Assembly: GCA_010405405.1 (NCBI GenBank)
Contig: MU004231.1
Coordinates: 1,109,736 to 1,173,735 of the forward strand
Origin: Microthyrium microscopicum
Lineage: Eukaryota > Ascomycota > Dothideomycetes > Microthyriales > Microthyriaceae
Length of the DNA stretch: 64,000 nt
Direction: 5' to 3'
The notes under the pieces were generated by a model. It was not told where the DNA came from and searched no databases. It saw only the letters and a list, made by a program, of their open reading frames with translations. Positions 9,443-20,799 of the stretch are shown here, one piece after another (position 1 is the first letter of the stretch; each line of letters begins with the position of its first letter). A program made the translations under genes and the position numbers.

Positions 9443-11107
9443 ATGGTGTGGTCAAAATCTAATCGAATTTCGGTCATGTTGGCTATCGATGTGGCCTTCT
9501 TCCTGTTGGAGCTAGGTGTTGGAATGGTCGTGGGCTCTCTGGCTCTTATGGCAGATGCCTTTCATATGGTGAGATGAGACGGCACTCTTGAGTTGAGAAC
9601 GTGTACTATACTAACAGCGCGTTAGCTCAACGACATCATCTCCCTCATCGTTGGCTTGTGGGCTGTAAAAGCTGCTCAGAAACCACGGTCCGACAAATAC
9701 TCATTCGGAGTATGTACGAGGTCCGCTCCATGGACAATCTCAGCGCAATGCTAATTTGTTCCTGAAGTGGCTAAGAGCAGAGATTCTTGGCGCCTTCTTC
9801 AATGCCGTCTTCCTCATTGCCCTCTGTCTCTCCATCATCCTCGAAGCAATGACTCGTCTCCTCGATCCTCCTGAGATCAGCAACTCTAAAATCATCCTTA
9901 TCGTTGGCTCGTTGGGCCTTGCTTCAAACCTTGCGGGGTTCATTGTATTAGGAGGGCACTCTCACGGGGAAACAGAGCACGATGGCCCTGTTGACGACGT
10001 CCGCACTGTCGAGGAAGGATACGGCGGGCATACTGGCGCGATTGAAGCAGAGTATTCAGGTAAGCTATAAAAGGGCAGCCGTCTCGAAATATTGATCGCT
10101 AACGCTAACATGTTAAAGGTGGGATAAAAACAATTACGCCTTCACAGATCCGGGTCGTTTCCTCGAGTAACATAGGTGCGAATTCGAATATACACAGACG
10201 ACGAAGCAGCAAACTTAGAGGCATCGTGGATGGGAGCATATACCCTGCAAGCTTCAGACAAGGAATTATTCGCGCCGGCAAGTCTACTGCAAAAGGATAT
10301 GGAACTGCCACTGTTTTGGACGAGTCCGAAGACGATACCGCAGAAGAGCCTTCCGAAACTTCTCCACTTGTGAAGAGCAAAAGTGGCAGCCCTTCCCAGA
10401 AGCGCCGCAACACGTACAGTCGATCCCGTAAAGGATTTCGGTCGGAGGCTGCGCATAGCAACTACAACCACAGCAAGCTCGCGAAGAAAGCTAATGGCGG
10501 TACTGATATGGGCACCAGTGCGATGATCTTACACGTCATTGGAGATGCTCTCGGCAATGTGGGCGTGATTGCATCGGCGCTCATTATCTGGCTTACTCCA
10601 TGGTCTGGCCGGTTCTACGCCGATCCTGCTGTCTCCTTATTCATCGCAGTCATCATCTTGAAGACGACTATACCTTTGACTACCGCCAGCGCCAAGATAC
10701 TGTTACAAGGTACCCCGGATCATCTTGACATCAATAATATCAAAGATGATATTCAAGAGATCCTAGGAGTTGTCAACTGTCACCATATCCATTTATGGCA
10801 GTTAAGTGAGACCCAACCAGTTGCGTCCCTTCACCTTCAACTCGATTTCCCTATTGAAGAAGGTGGGGTTGCTGCGAGATACATGATACTAGCAAAGGCG
10901 GTTCGAGAATGTCTGCATGGATATGGAATACACAGCGCTACTATTCAGCCTGAGTTCTGCTTGAACGACAAACACGACCATGTAGGGCAGGCGCAGCCAT
11001 CGACAAGCCTAGACGGCTTTCAATCACTGCGTCAGGTAGAGGGATTAGATCACGACGCATGCCTAATCGAGTGTGTAGATGACTGCGAGGAAAGTACCTG
11101 TTTTTAG
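9443..11107 (+). CDS. CDF zinc/cation transporter, ZRC1/COT1 type (copy 2)
   Basis: Four exons (9443-9568, 9626-9709, 9768-10059, 10119-11107) give 496 residues. TM1-TM2 start at the N-terminus; TM2 has ADAFHMLND and TM5 HVIGDALGNVGV, the paired His/Asp zinc sites of the family. Between TM4 and TM5 is a long Ser/Arg-rich cytosolic loop with GGHSHGETEHD. The C-terminal domain ends with CLIECVDDCEESTCF, a Cys-rich tail like that of copy 1. Expected role is vacuolar zinc detoxification. Same strand as copy 1, with the dead CAX gene between; the two copies are clearly paralogous but diverged. Confidence 0.9.
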
Positions 11108-12124
11108 CTTTTATTGAGGTGCAACACCAAATTTGGACCTATTCTCTCTTATTGGACCAGCGCAAGAACTCCGCAGACGAATTAAAGCCCAAGTGGTTGA
11201 TGCGACGCCAGCATTTGGGCTGACGAGTGTTGTATATGTTCTTCCGTGAATAGATCTCACAATTACGCTAGCATTCTAATTCCACAAATTTACTTTTCCA
11301 GCTACGCTGGTTGGTATTCTAACTCCCACAGGCTCACCTTAATCAATTAAAAAAGTATAAAAATGAAAACTCACCTATTACCGGCATTCCTACCCGCTCC
11401 TCGTCTCCTCTTGAACCCTCTTGATGTATTTCCCTTCCGCCTCTTCTTGAAGAATCGTCGTCAGATCGGCCGTACCACTGTACACTATAGCACGTCGACC
11501 AAAAGGCACCCGGTCCGCCTTTCCCGATTGGATGTAAATTGAGATGCTGAGAATCTAATCCAATTTAGAAGTTGTATGAAAACGGAAGTGAGGGGTAACT
11601 GACATAACCTTCATCTAAAGTGTCGTCAGCTAGGGCGTTGTTAAGTAAAGACTTCACTACAATCCTAATGTCTATTCACAGTTAGCCTGAATTTATGGCC
11701 ATTACACCCGAAAACAGAAATCACAATTTACAATATCGCTGTTGTTGTTAACAGCGTCATATAGAACACAATACGCGGCCGCATAGGAATCTAGTGGGAG
11801 GCAATATCACAAGCAGGAAACAGCTTTATCGGACAAATAAGCCTCAGAGAGATGAAGTAGTACAGATAGACGAAGCTGAACAGTGGAGGGAGACTGTAGG
11901 GTATACGGACGACACAACACAAGTGTGCAGAGCACGAGAGAGACACACAGTATCAGATTACAGACAAAATCATACCACAGACAACATACAAGAAGTAACT
12001 AGGATTAAAGAACATGTACACAGATAGATAGATAACGCAGAGCTGAGGGGGCAGCTGGTCATACTTCTGGTATGGCGAAGTGGGGCTTAATCAAATTAAG
12101 CGTCGGCTGCTTGGTAACGCTCTG
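11108..12124. other. Gap with a possible decayed exon
   Basis: On the minus strand 11390-11554 is open and reads like a 3' exon (LSISIYIQSGKADRVPFGRR...), but no family or consistent splice phase is clear. 11794-12027 is purine- and CA-rich with an open plus frame of no recognisable content; it looks like repeat sequence. Confidence 0.25.
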
Positions 12125-12126
12125 TA

Positions 12127-13932
12127 ACGTAGTAGACAGGGTTTCCGACAGACCCCCTTTCCGACACCCTACATTAGATAATTGTAGATTTACTTAAACC
12201 ACTATAATAATGCAATTAAATGTTATTTCGCTTTGAAATTTAAATAGTGAATTAAGAAGACCTTAAAAATTACGTTTCTGCCTTTTTAAATAGCAAATAT
12301 ACCTTAGAAGTTAAAGCAGTAAAGGCTTTTAGGGTTCCTAGATCTACCTTAAAGAGATAATTAAAAGGCACTAAAAGTCATAAATCTAGCTATTCCTCTT
12401 ATTAGAAATTGTTAATTGTAGAAAAGTATAAAGTTGTCCTTTAGTGTAAGAGTAAGGAATTAGCTAGTTATCCTCCTACCTATATAAGAATTAAAGACTT
12501 TGCCTAAGAGATTTTATAATAGTAAATTCTAGAGGCCTTTTTAGGCACAAATTAGCATAAATTATTCAAAAGATAAAATCTAGATATTATTTCTATTATA
12601 GCAAGACGTATTAATAAATAGCGAGTTAATAGAACTAATTTCAAAGCTATTATAGACTTCTTTTAACAATTTGAAAGTGCTATTTCTTTCCTTAAGGTTA
12701 AACTAGCTAATATATATAATATAAACAAGATAGGAATACGTTTAGGTATTACTAGCAAAGAAGTAGTTATTATATCTTAATAGATAGCAGAAACAACGAA
12801 ATCTAGAAACTTATTTATCTTAGAGAATGGTAGTAAAGAGAATACTTTAATTCTTAAAACTATATTAGCTACTAGTTAAACTATACCATTTTTAGCTATC
12901 TATAAAGGCTAAAACATTTAAGATTCTTAGTTCCCTCCTAGATTACGTAAAGAGCTTAAATCTAAAGGCTTTTCCTTTGCTATAATAACTAATAGCTAGA
13001 CGTTAAATTAGTTAGGCAAACAATAGCTTAAAACGACCTTTTTACCCTTTATAAAACTATTAGATTCTTTAGAATGGAGGATTTTAATCTATAATAACTA
13101 TAGATTATATATTACTTTAGAATTTCGCTATCTTTACCTTAAAAATAAGGTCTAAATCGTCTATTTACCTCTATATTTATTATATCAAACTTAGCCTTTA
13201 GATATTAGCATTTTTAGACTATTAAAATGACATTTTATAGCTACACTTAATAGATCTTCTCTTAAGTCTTTATTTACTCCTATTTAGAAGAGAATCTTTA
13301 TATAAATATATATAATTACTTATTAAAAAGCTTTCTATAAAGCAAATGGCGTTTCTGCTTTTAAAGTAACTAGAATTTAGCCTATAAATTGATATAAAGT
13401 ACTTTAGTATATTCTACTAACTCCTAAAAATTCTTAGTAGTTAATTTCTATGCAATCTATACCTATTTCTCCTTCTTTATCTTCTTTGCCCTTTATTAAA
13501 AGGCTTTAGTTTACGCTAAGAACGAAGAGATTAGTTATATATAGTATTTTAAGAGAAATAAGCTAAATCTCTTTTTACAATTTAGCTTTATAATAATATA
13601 TAGTTATGCTTTAAAATTAAGTAACTATGCTTATAGTACCTAAAGGATTAAGCATAAGGAAGAAGAGGAATTATAATAAAGAATTAAAGGATATAAATTT
13701 AATTACATTAAAATATGCTTTAAATAAGCTTATGCAAGCTTCTAAAGCTATTTTAGAGGCTTAGAAACTAATTAAAAAGAGGAAATGTAGCGTAAAGATT
13801 AAGCTTAATTTATCTATTTAATTTATTTAAATATCTTATATTTTAGTTGAGATATTTTGTAGTGATGATCTAGTAATTATCTATTTTGGGGGTGTCGGAA
13901 AGGGGGTCTGTCGGAAACCCTGTCCACTACGT
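12127..13932 (+). mobile_element. Fot1/pogo (Tc1/mariner) DNA transposon, RIPed
   Basis: Terminal inverted repeats of about 45 bp: the left reads ACGTAGTAGACAGGG and the right is its complement with one early difference, both continuing TTTCCGACAGACCCCC. TA dinucleotides flank both ends (12125-12126, 13933-13934), the duplicated target of this superfamily, and 1806 bp is a normal Fot1 length. The AT-rich interior still reads on the plus strand as a psq/CENP-B helix-turn-helix (KAVKAFRVPRSTLKR near 12315) and a DDE-type region (VNRTNFKAIIDFF, NIYNINKIGIRLGI near 12640-12760). Stops are frequent and of the TAA/TAG kind RIP produces, so it cannot move by itself. Confidence 0.85.
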
Positions 13933-13934
13933 TA

Positions 13935-14165
13935 TCCGGGCATGGATGCGTGAAAAGCGGCCAACATCGAGTAGGAATTAATCAATCAATCAATCAACCT
14001 CGCCACTCATTTATTGTAATCCAAGTGAGATACTCTGTACTGTCTTGCGCTAAACTTTGCCCGCCAATTCTGAACTAATATGCGTCTATGGACGTGAGCC
14101 AGGAAGATCATCTCGAGCTAGTATTTGGCCCAGTCCAGACGCTCCTTGTTGTCACCTACTGCAAT
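13935..14165. other. Right flank of the Fot1 copy
   Basis: Contains an (AATC)n microsatellite at 13978-13998 and the 3' flank of the next gene. Confidence 0.4.
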
Positions 14166-15178
14166 CTATTCTTTCCTGCTGCTCTGAAGCATTGCCAGTT
14201 GCAATGCTGACCGAGCATTCCAATCCGGGATATTGTAGAATTGCACTACCTCGACTCGATCCCCAAGCTTGACATCTTTAAGGGTTGGCTGGGGCGCATC
14301 TCTTGCAACCTGAAGGGCGATGTTCAGCCACTGGTCCCAAGCCTCTGACATTGGCGCTGCTTTGCTTCGACGTACCCAGTCGATCTCGCGAGTGGCGATA
14401 ATGACCTTCCATAGTGCTTCGGTGAAAGTCTCATTGTATGACACGTAGTGTTCTCGGCAGCCTGGTTCAGGTGGGCGCTTCGATCGGTTCCTCGCAGACC
14501 GTTTGGTCCTGCTATGCCCTGAATCTTTGAGCAAGTTCTTTGCCACGGGTGTTGGTGCTTCGTTAAATGCTTCGGGGCTGACTTGAAAGGCGGATGTGTC
14601 CCAGTGGAAGTTCTGAGGTAAAGCAGCAATAGTCCAGTACGCTGCATTTAAGATTAGATATGAGACTGCAAAGGCAACCTGAGAATTTGTCCCAGCATTA
14701 CTGAGGAACAGTACGCTAAACATCAGGATGATGCTACTTATGAGAGCAGTGATTCGATGTTTGTATGGCTGTTGCATGTGGTAGTCAATACCCTCAGGGG
14801 CGAAGTATAGCTCTCTAGCAACGTCCTCGGTGCATCGAACAATGATAAAACTGCCTTTCGGATATCTGATAACCACGTCCCCAGGCGGTGTCCAATGATT
14901 TCTCTCCCCTGCTCTTTTGGGCAGTTTTAATCTCCATTTATTGGTCACGCCGACAAGCGTTGATAACAAAGAAAGGGAGATATCTGCAAGAATGGCCATC
15001 CCATCCCGCTGCCATACCCCGATGCCTAAGAGGATCAGAGACAGAACGCAACCAAGTACCGCCACCCACCATGTCGGTCCATAGGTTCGGGCTTTGATTT
15101 CCCTCTTGCTGTTTACCCGCTGTATTCGAATGCATTTTACAGCGTACTCTGGAAGGCTTTCAGCTGTACTGTCATTTC
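14166..15178 (-). CDS. Fungal multi-pass membrane protein of unknown function
   Basis: The coding frame runs to a stop at 14166. Its open part goes back through PEYAVKCIR and EIKARTYGPTWWVAVLG to an acceptor near 15178, so the GTG at 15065 is not the start. Hydrophobic helices: VLGCVLSLILLGIGVW, a second near DGMAILADISLSLLSTLVG, and two in the middle (ISSIILMFSVLFLS, FAVSYLILNAAYWTIAALP). Between them VVIRYPKGSFIIVRC and ELYFAPEGIDY match a widespread uncharacterised ascomycete family; the tail has ALWKVIIATREIDWVRRS. 5' exons lie further right (see 15432-15832). It sits between the Fot1 copy and the copper ATPase, and no function can be given. Confidence 0.65.
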
Positions 15179-15431
15179 ACCAAGTCAGTTTCCGTGATGA
15201 AGACCTAGAGCGGTATAGTCCATTGAAGCTGTAGGCAGGTACCGGAGGATAAGATCTCAGATATGTAACTTAGGACTCATGATAAATTTCACCCGCTGCT
15301 ATACGCAAAAAAGTGGAAGCACTCTAGCATTCATCACATACAATTGAGTACAGAAAGGCCGAACCTACTCATAATCTCTGAAGCTGCGGCCATCCTATAG
15401 TTGCGATATCGACGGGAAGCTATCAACTTAC

Positions 15432-15832
15432 AGTAAAATGTGCCCCAGGAAATTTACATATGGTCTGAAATTTCCTGAACTAACTCCTACCACTTGACCT
15501 GGTATTGGGGATAGGTTGTTCTGTCGCGAAGGGAGTAATAGAGCTTGTGGGGCCGGAAGAAGTCGAGGAAGGTAGATCATACGCGAGAGCGTGGCGACTT
15601 GAGACGTGGACGTAACAGCACCTTCGCCGAGGATGGCCAAAAGGCCGACGACATTTGATTGCAAGTTATTCCACCGGAGGCCATTGGCGAACTGGCCGTT
15701 GATGTTTAGGCGACCCCAACCAAGTTGGTACATGACGGGGCGTTGTGATACCACGGCCGAATCTTTTATAGCATGGTACCTATAAGAAGACAATGATGTG
15801 TGATTCACAGATCGTGAGAATCGTGAGGACAA
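15432..15832 (-). CDS. Probable 5' exon(s) of the 14166-15178 gene, or separate small gene
   Basis: Open from an ATG at 15832 for 133 codons, ending exactly at a GTAAGT donor (stop only inside the donor), as an exon would. The content (RWNNLQSNVVGLLAILGEG, then LPRLLPAPQALLLPSRQN) is unfamiliar. Same strand and close to the membrane-protein gene, so I infer it is exon 1, joined through one or two short exons between 15178 and 15432. Not proven. Confidence 0.35.
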
Positions 15833-15899
15833 AGGCTTTATCGTGTGGGGCTTCGATGCTTGACCGGTCCCAGTTATCGTGGCTAGTGATGATTGGTTG

Positions 15900-16106
15900 A
15901 TGCTGTGCCTCGAGTCAACCTTGCATGCTTTCGTGCAGAAATCTTCGCTTTTAGGGTTAGGCGCCCTCTCACCTCATGCCCTTTCCCCACCTGCTCCATG
16001 CCTCGCTCATTCCCTTCCATCACCACACCATCACCATCACCATCACCACAGTAAGCTAAAATGGACCCAACCAATCAATGTACTTCCGGCTGTCATGAGA
16101 ATGTAG
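15900..16106 (+). promoter_or_regulatory. Upstream ORF with His8 in the leader of the copper ATPase
   Basis: An ATG at 15900 opens a 68-codon frame that passes through eight His codons (a CACCAT microsatellite at 16014-16050), overlaps the ATPase ATG at 16061 in another frame, and stops at 16106. It could be a translational brake or chance. Confidence 0.25.
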
Positions 16107-19100
16107 AGCAATTTATGGTCAGACCTGCTGGAGTTGTCCTCACCGGGAATGAAGCCGAGGGCTGCGCTTCTGGTTGTTGCGCTGGCTCTGCCATCCAAGT
16201 TCCTGCGATCCGCGGCAACCACACCATTACGAGTGCGCAGTGCAGCTCTGAAGACTGTAATGACTCATTGTCTATGGCAGTTCCAGCGCCTGTTAAGGAA
16301 GAGCTCGTCACAGACGGTTGTACTGGTGTTTGGTGCACTGAGAAGCCAGTTTCGGTTGCGGTCGAGGAATCACAGGCAGACAACTGCGACAATGGCTGCT
16401 GTGGAACCACAAATGAAGCGCCCATTGAAGCCTGCAAAGATGACTACTCTGGCGGCGTGAAGCCTGAGGAAGCTCAGGAGTCTAAAGGTGAGATGTAGTA
16501 AGGAATACATGGGCTAAAAGACTGACTTAACATTTCAGAGTGCAAAGACGCATGTTATTCCCCTACTAAGGTACCAACTGTCTCGGCAAATAACTGCTGT
16601 GATAGCAAGCCGACCCCATGCTGTAATGGTATGCCCCTTCCCATCATTTCATCGACACCCACCAACCAACTAACAGAAGATTGTGTCGAACGCCTGGTTG
16701 TTCGCGAATGCGATACTGAGTGTATCGAAAGAGGCGCAAAAGGTACGTGCTTGTTTGTCTTCACGGAGCGGGCGCGCTAACAAGTCAACGTAAGGCTACA
16801 AGCGCAAGACTCCTTCCTCTACATCCTCCGATAAAGACGCAAAATGCTGCCCCAATGGTATTACTGCACGTCGGTTCTACCGTGAGCTCCTCAGAAGTCT
16901 AGGCTGCCTTTGTGGCACGGCCAAAGCTCGTGGTGGGAAAACATGCTGTAATATTGCTTCTCGAACTGCCCCAGTTGCCCAGGAATCGATTCGACCTGCT
17001 TGCACCAAAAATCAGAACGACCGTCTGCACCGTTCAAGCAGAGACAAATTTCCCCATTCCTCTCGTAAGGCTGACACCTGTGGCGGCGATGGTGACGATG
17101 ACTGCTGCACTACAAAACCTCATGCTCCGAGTATGAAAGAGAAGCTTCCGGAACTGGCCGTTCAAGGCGTTTCAGGTTTCACTCCATCAAACCTGGAGGA
17201 TGGCGTTGCCGAAAATGAGCATGTCGTTCTCAGCGTGTCTGGCATGACTTGTGTTGGATGCGAGACCAAGCTTCAGCGATCTCTCGCTACGATCAATGCT
17301 GTGCAAAACCTGAAGACCAGTTTGCTCCTTTGTCGAGCAGAATTCGACCTGGATCGTCGCTACGAAACCGTTGACAGCATCATCCACCAACTGCAGCGGA
17401 TCACTGAGTTTAAGTACGAAGAGCTCAGGCAAGATGGCTCCGAGATTGAAGTCTGGCCCCCTAACGTTAAGGGTTTCGTACAGCAAGATTTACCCGTAGG
17501 TGTTATCTCGCTTCAAGCGGTCGATAAGACTACTGTCCGCATCCTTTACAACCCTAGTATCGTGGGGGCGAGAGACCTGGTCGAACAAGAGTTTGGAATC
17601 CCTTTGACTATTGCTCCAATCAAGCGTGATCCAAATCTCGCAGCTGGTAGTAAGCACGTTCGACACGTCGGGCTGATGACTTTGCTATCGGCCGTGCTCA
17701 CAATCCCCGTCTTGGTACTCGCGTGGGCTCCTATACGCGAACAACCCATTGTTTACGGCGGCGTATCTTTGGCCTTAGCAACCTTGGTTCAATTTGTTGT
17801 TGCAGGCCCATTCTATCCAACGGCACTAAAGAGCTTGGTCTTTGCGAGAATGATTGAGATGGATCTCCTCATTGTGATCAGCACTAGTGCAGCATATGTT
17901 TTTTCAGTGGTCGCATTTGGCTATATGGCCGCGGGAAAACCGTTAGCCACTGGAGAGTTTTTTGAGACTAGCACACTCCTTGTTACCCTGATCATGGTTG
18001 GGCGCTGGATTAGCGCTCTAGCCCGTCAAAAAGCCGTGGAATCCGTCTCTGTACGTTCCCTGCAGACACATACGGCAGTACTTGTCGGAGCGGAAGACGA
18101 GAGTACGAGAGAGATTGATACAAGGCTCCTGCAGTATGGTGACATCTTTCGAGTAGCACCAGAATCTCGCATTCCTACCGATGGTACCGTTATTGCAGGA
18201 GTTTCGGAGATCGATGAATCTATGATCACAGGCGAGTCCCTTCCTGTGGACAAACGACCCGGGAAGGTTGTCATCGCAGGCTCGGTCAATGGGTCTGGAG
18301 TTCTCACTGTCCAACTCAGCAGATTGCCAGGAAATAACACTATTAGCACCATCGCAAACATGGTAGATGAAGCAAAACTGTCTAAGCCAAAAATACAGGA
18401 CGTGGCAGACAAAGTGGCCAGCTTGTTCGTCCCGACCGCAATCGCACTCGCGCTTCTCGTGTTCATCATCTGGATTCCAGTTGGATTGAAGGTACGGCAA
18501 TATGCTAGCTCGCGTGCGGTCACCGAGGCCTTAACATATGCCATCACTGTCATTATCGTCTCCTGTCCCTGCGCGATCGGACTGGCGGTGCCCATGGTCA
18601 TCGTGGTCGCTGGGGGTGTTGCTGCTAGGCACGGTTGCATCTTCAAGACAGCCACAACCATCGAGATTGCGCGCAAGACGTCCCACGTGGTTTTTGATAA
18701 GACTGGAACTTTGACGCAGGGGCAGCTGAGTGTCGCCGCGGAAAAATGCTTCGGAGATGAGCAGTCTGTTGCCGCCGCTGTCTATGCGTTGGTATCCCAA
18801 GTTAAGCACCCAGTATCGCTTGCTGTCAAGAACAATCTTGAAAGCAAAATCGCCTCCAAGCAGAAAGCATCCGACGTTACATCTCATACTGGCAAAGGTG
18901 TAGAGGGCACTATCAGTGGAAAAGTTGTGAAGGCAGGCAATTCACGCTGGCTCGGTTTTGATGACCATCCAGCCGTAAAGAATTTTCTTGCACAGGGTTA
19001 TACGACGCTTTGCACCACCATTGACGGCGAATTAGTAGCGATTTTCGGCTTGCAGGATTCCTTACGGTCGGATGCAAGAAAAACCGTTGCAGAGCTCCAA

Positions 19101-19622
19101 CGACGCAGCATCAAGGTGTCTATCGTTAGTGGTGACGATGAAGGCCCAGTCTCCATTGTCGCGCGCCAACTTGGCATCACCAGCTTCCGCTCTAAGTGCT
19201 CCCCTGCAGACAAGCTAAAGTTCGTGAAAGATCTCACCGACACGGGCAAAATCACCATCTTCTGTGGCGATGGAACCAACGATGCAGTAGCACTTGCACA
19301 AGCGACCATTGGCGTGCATATGAACGAGGGTACGGACGTCGCGCAGAGCGCTGCTGACGCGGTTCTCGTCCGCTCATCGCTAATCGATATCATAACGCTC
19401 ATCGATTTGTCAAAGGCGTCCATGCTCCGAATCGCAATCAACTTTGGGTGGTCATTTATCTACAACATTCTTGCCATCCTCCTCGCTTCTGGAGCACTGG
19501 TCAATGTTCGCATCCCCCCGAAATTTGCAGGTCTTGGAGAGCTGGTGTCTGTCCTGCCTGTTATTGCCATTGCGATGCAGCTTAGGTGGGCTAAGTTCTC
19601 CAACACCCCAACAACCGGATAA
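16061..19622 (+). CDS. Copper P1B-type ATPase with long Cys-rich N-terminus (CrpA-like)
   Basis: Exons 16061-16487, 16539-16628, 16677-16742 and 16795-19622 give 1136 residues. The first 300 residues are Cys-rich with many CC pairs (GCCAGS, NGCCGT, NNCCDS, PCCN, KCCPNG, KTCCN, DDCCT), a metallothionein-like store. One HMA copper domain follows (GMTCVGCE, C347 and C350). The pump has all P1B parts: TGES in the actuator, the CPC ion motif in TM6 (785-787), DKTGT with phosphorylated Asp829, the HP motif (KHPVSL) and GDGTNDAVAL. It should export Cu+ from the cytosol using ATP, across the plasma membrane if like CrpA of Aspergillus or CRP1 of Candida. Near two CDF genes and a dead CAX. Confidence 0.9.
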
Positions 19623-19974
19623 ACACAAAGGTAATGCAGGTGTGGCGCTGGAGTCCTTGGACTTGCTTCGAGAGTGCTGAGGACGAAATTGTGGACCTTA
19701 ACGCCCTAGGGAAGTGATATGTGTGCGAGAGCGCTTCGGTCTTGCTCTTATCTTAACTAGGATCGTGCAATTGGTATACTTCATGGCGGTAATGGCACGT
19801 AATGCACGCTTGGTTGCATGTCCAAGTGTTAGACTACCGTGGCAAATATCCAGCACCACTTCTTCTTCCCGCGATATCCTGCTTTTTAGCCGTATGGATT
19901 CGTCAAGGAGACGGCCATTCCGAATCATGATTAATAACGATATCGTTGATTTCTCATGAACATGCAAGTCTCAC
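19623..19974. other. 3' flank of the copper ATPase
   Basis: No gene supported. Confidence 0.35.
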
Positions 19975-20163
19975 TGTAAGAAGGTTACCCGAAGGAAGTA
20001 GTTCAGTCATATGGGGCCATGTGACCTCCAGCCACACAGAGTCACGTGATCTCTAGTCATGTGATCCACGCCTACATCACGCAGGCGGAACACCTGCTTA
20101 CATCTAGGCAGAGATTAGCTTTACCATCAATCTAGCCTACACTTCTATTACCATCATACTCAC
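19975..20163 (+). repeat. Possible LTR fossil abutting the SAM relic
   Basis: TGTAAG...ACTCACA ends and several CACGTGA/CATGTGA motifs resemble the neighbouring LTR-like family at 2.4-3.9 kb. It stops exactly where similarity to the 3256 SAM fragment begins, so it may have inserted there. Degenerate, no coding parts. Confidence 0.3.
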
Positions 20164-20345
20164 AGTTGGGACATCTTGGGTTTAAGTTGGGCCATCGACG
20201 CCGGCTTCGATAGCAAATTGTACGATTCAAAGGCTACCCACAGTTAAAGCCACTTCCTGCTACAGCGGCCGCTGACCCTCCTACTCGAACTGGCTGTTCG
20301 CTATGAGACAATCCAATACTGGCATGTGACCGACCAGCTTGTTAA
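20164..20345 (+). pseudogene. Second SAM-domain fragment, decayed
   Basis: Starts CAGTTGGGACATCTTGGG and tracks 3350-3591 almost base for base with small deletions, through the stop region and 3' flank (CCAGCTTGTT...CTGAACCA). The N-terminal half of the SAM domain is missing and the frame is broken. The shared 3' flank shows that genomic DNA was duplicated rather than a coding domain alone. Confidence 0.65.
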
Positions 20346-20799
20346 CTGAACCACTTGATCGACCTATTGCTTCATTTCCATGTCATCGAATCAGGGGATG
20401 GTGCCCTAGACCTTTCAAATCGGATATTTCTCGCCTTCCGAAAGAAATTCAGTTTCCTTTTTACGGCACAAACGCAGCTGCTCTCCACGCTCGCGATGAC
20501 CTCATTTCCGTCCTGCTCACGGTCTTGCCTACCAAAGAAAGACTTAAGGTGGCGTCTGAGTGGCAATTCTATGGGTTTCATTTCTTAAGAGGGTTGTTTT
20601 AAAACGTGAGTCTGATCAACAGGTGGGGACAACAGAGACAACGAAGGTGCGTCGAAGAAGCATTCGAGATTTCTGGCCATCATCCACCTTAATTATACGC
20701 CAGCTTTCTTCTTGAGGAAAGGGGGTGGGAGGGGGGAGGGGGGGGGGGGTTCATTTTCAGGCCTTCTCTTCTCTTCAGTGTAACGTGACTACAGTAAGT
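20346..20799. other. Gap with a long G-run
   Basis: No gene supported. 20721-20749 is a G-tract interrupted by single T or A bases, able to form a G-quadruplex on the plus strand, just past the 3' end of the next gene. Confidence 0.5.

Noticed and set aside
11794-12027. Plus-strand open frame of 77 codons beside the Fot1 copy
   Set aside because: Purine/CA-rich low-complexity DNA starting without ATG; no domain or splice signals.
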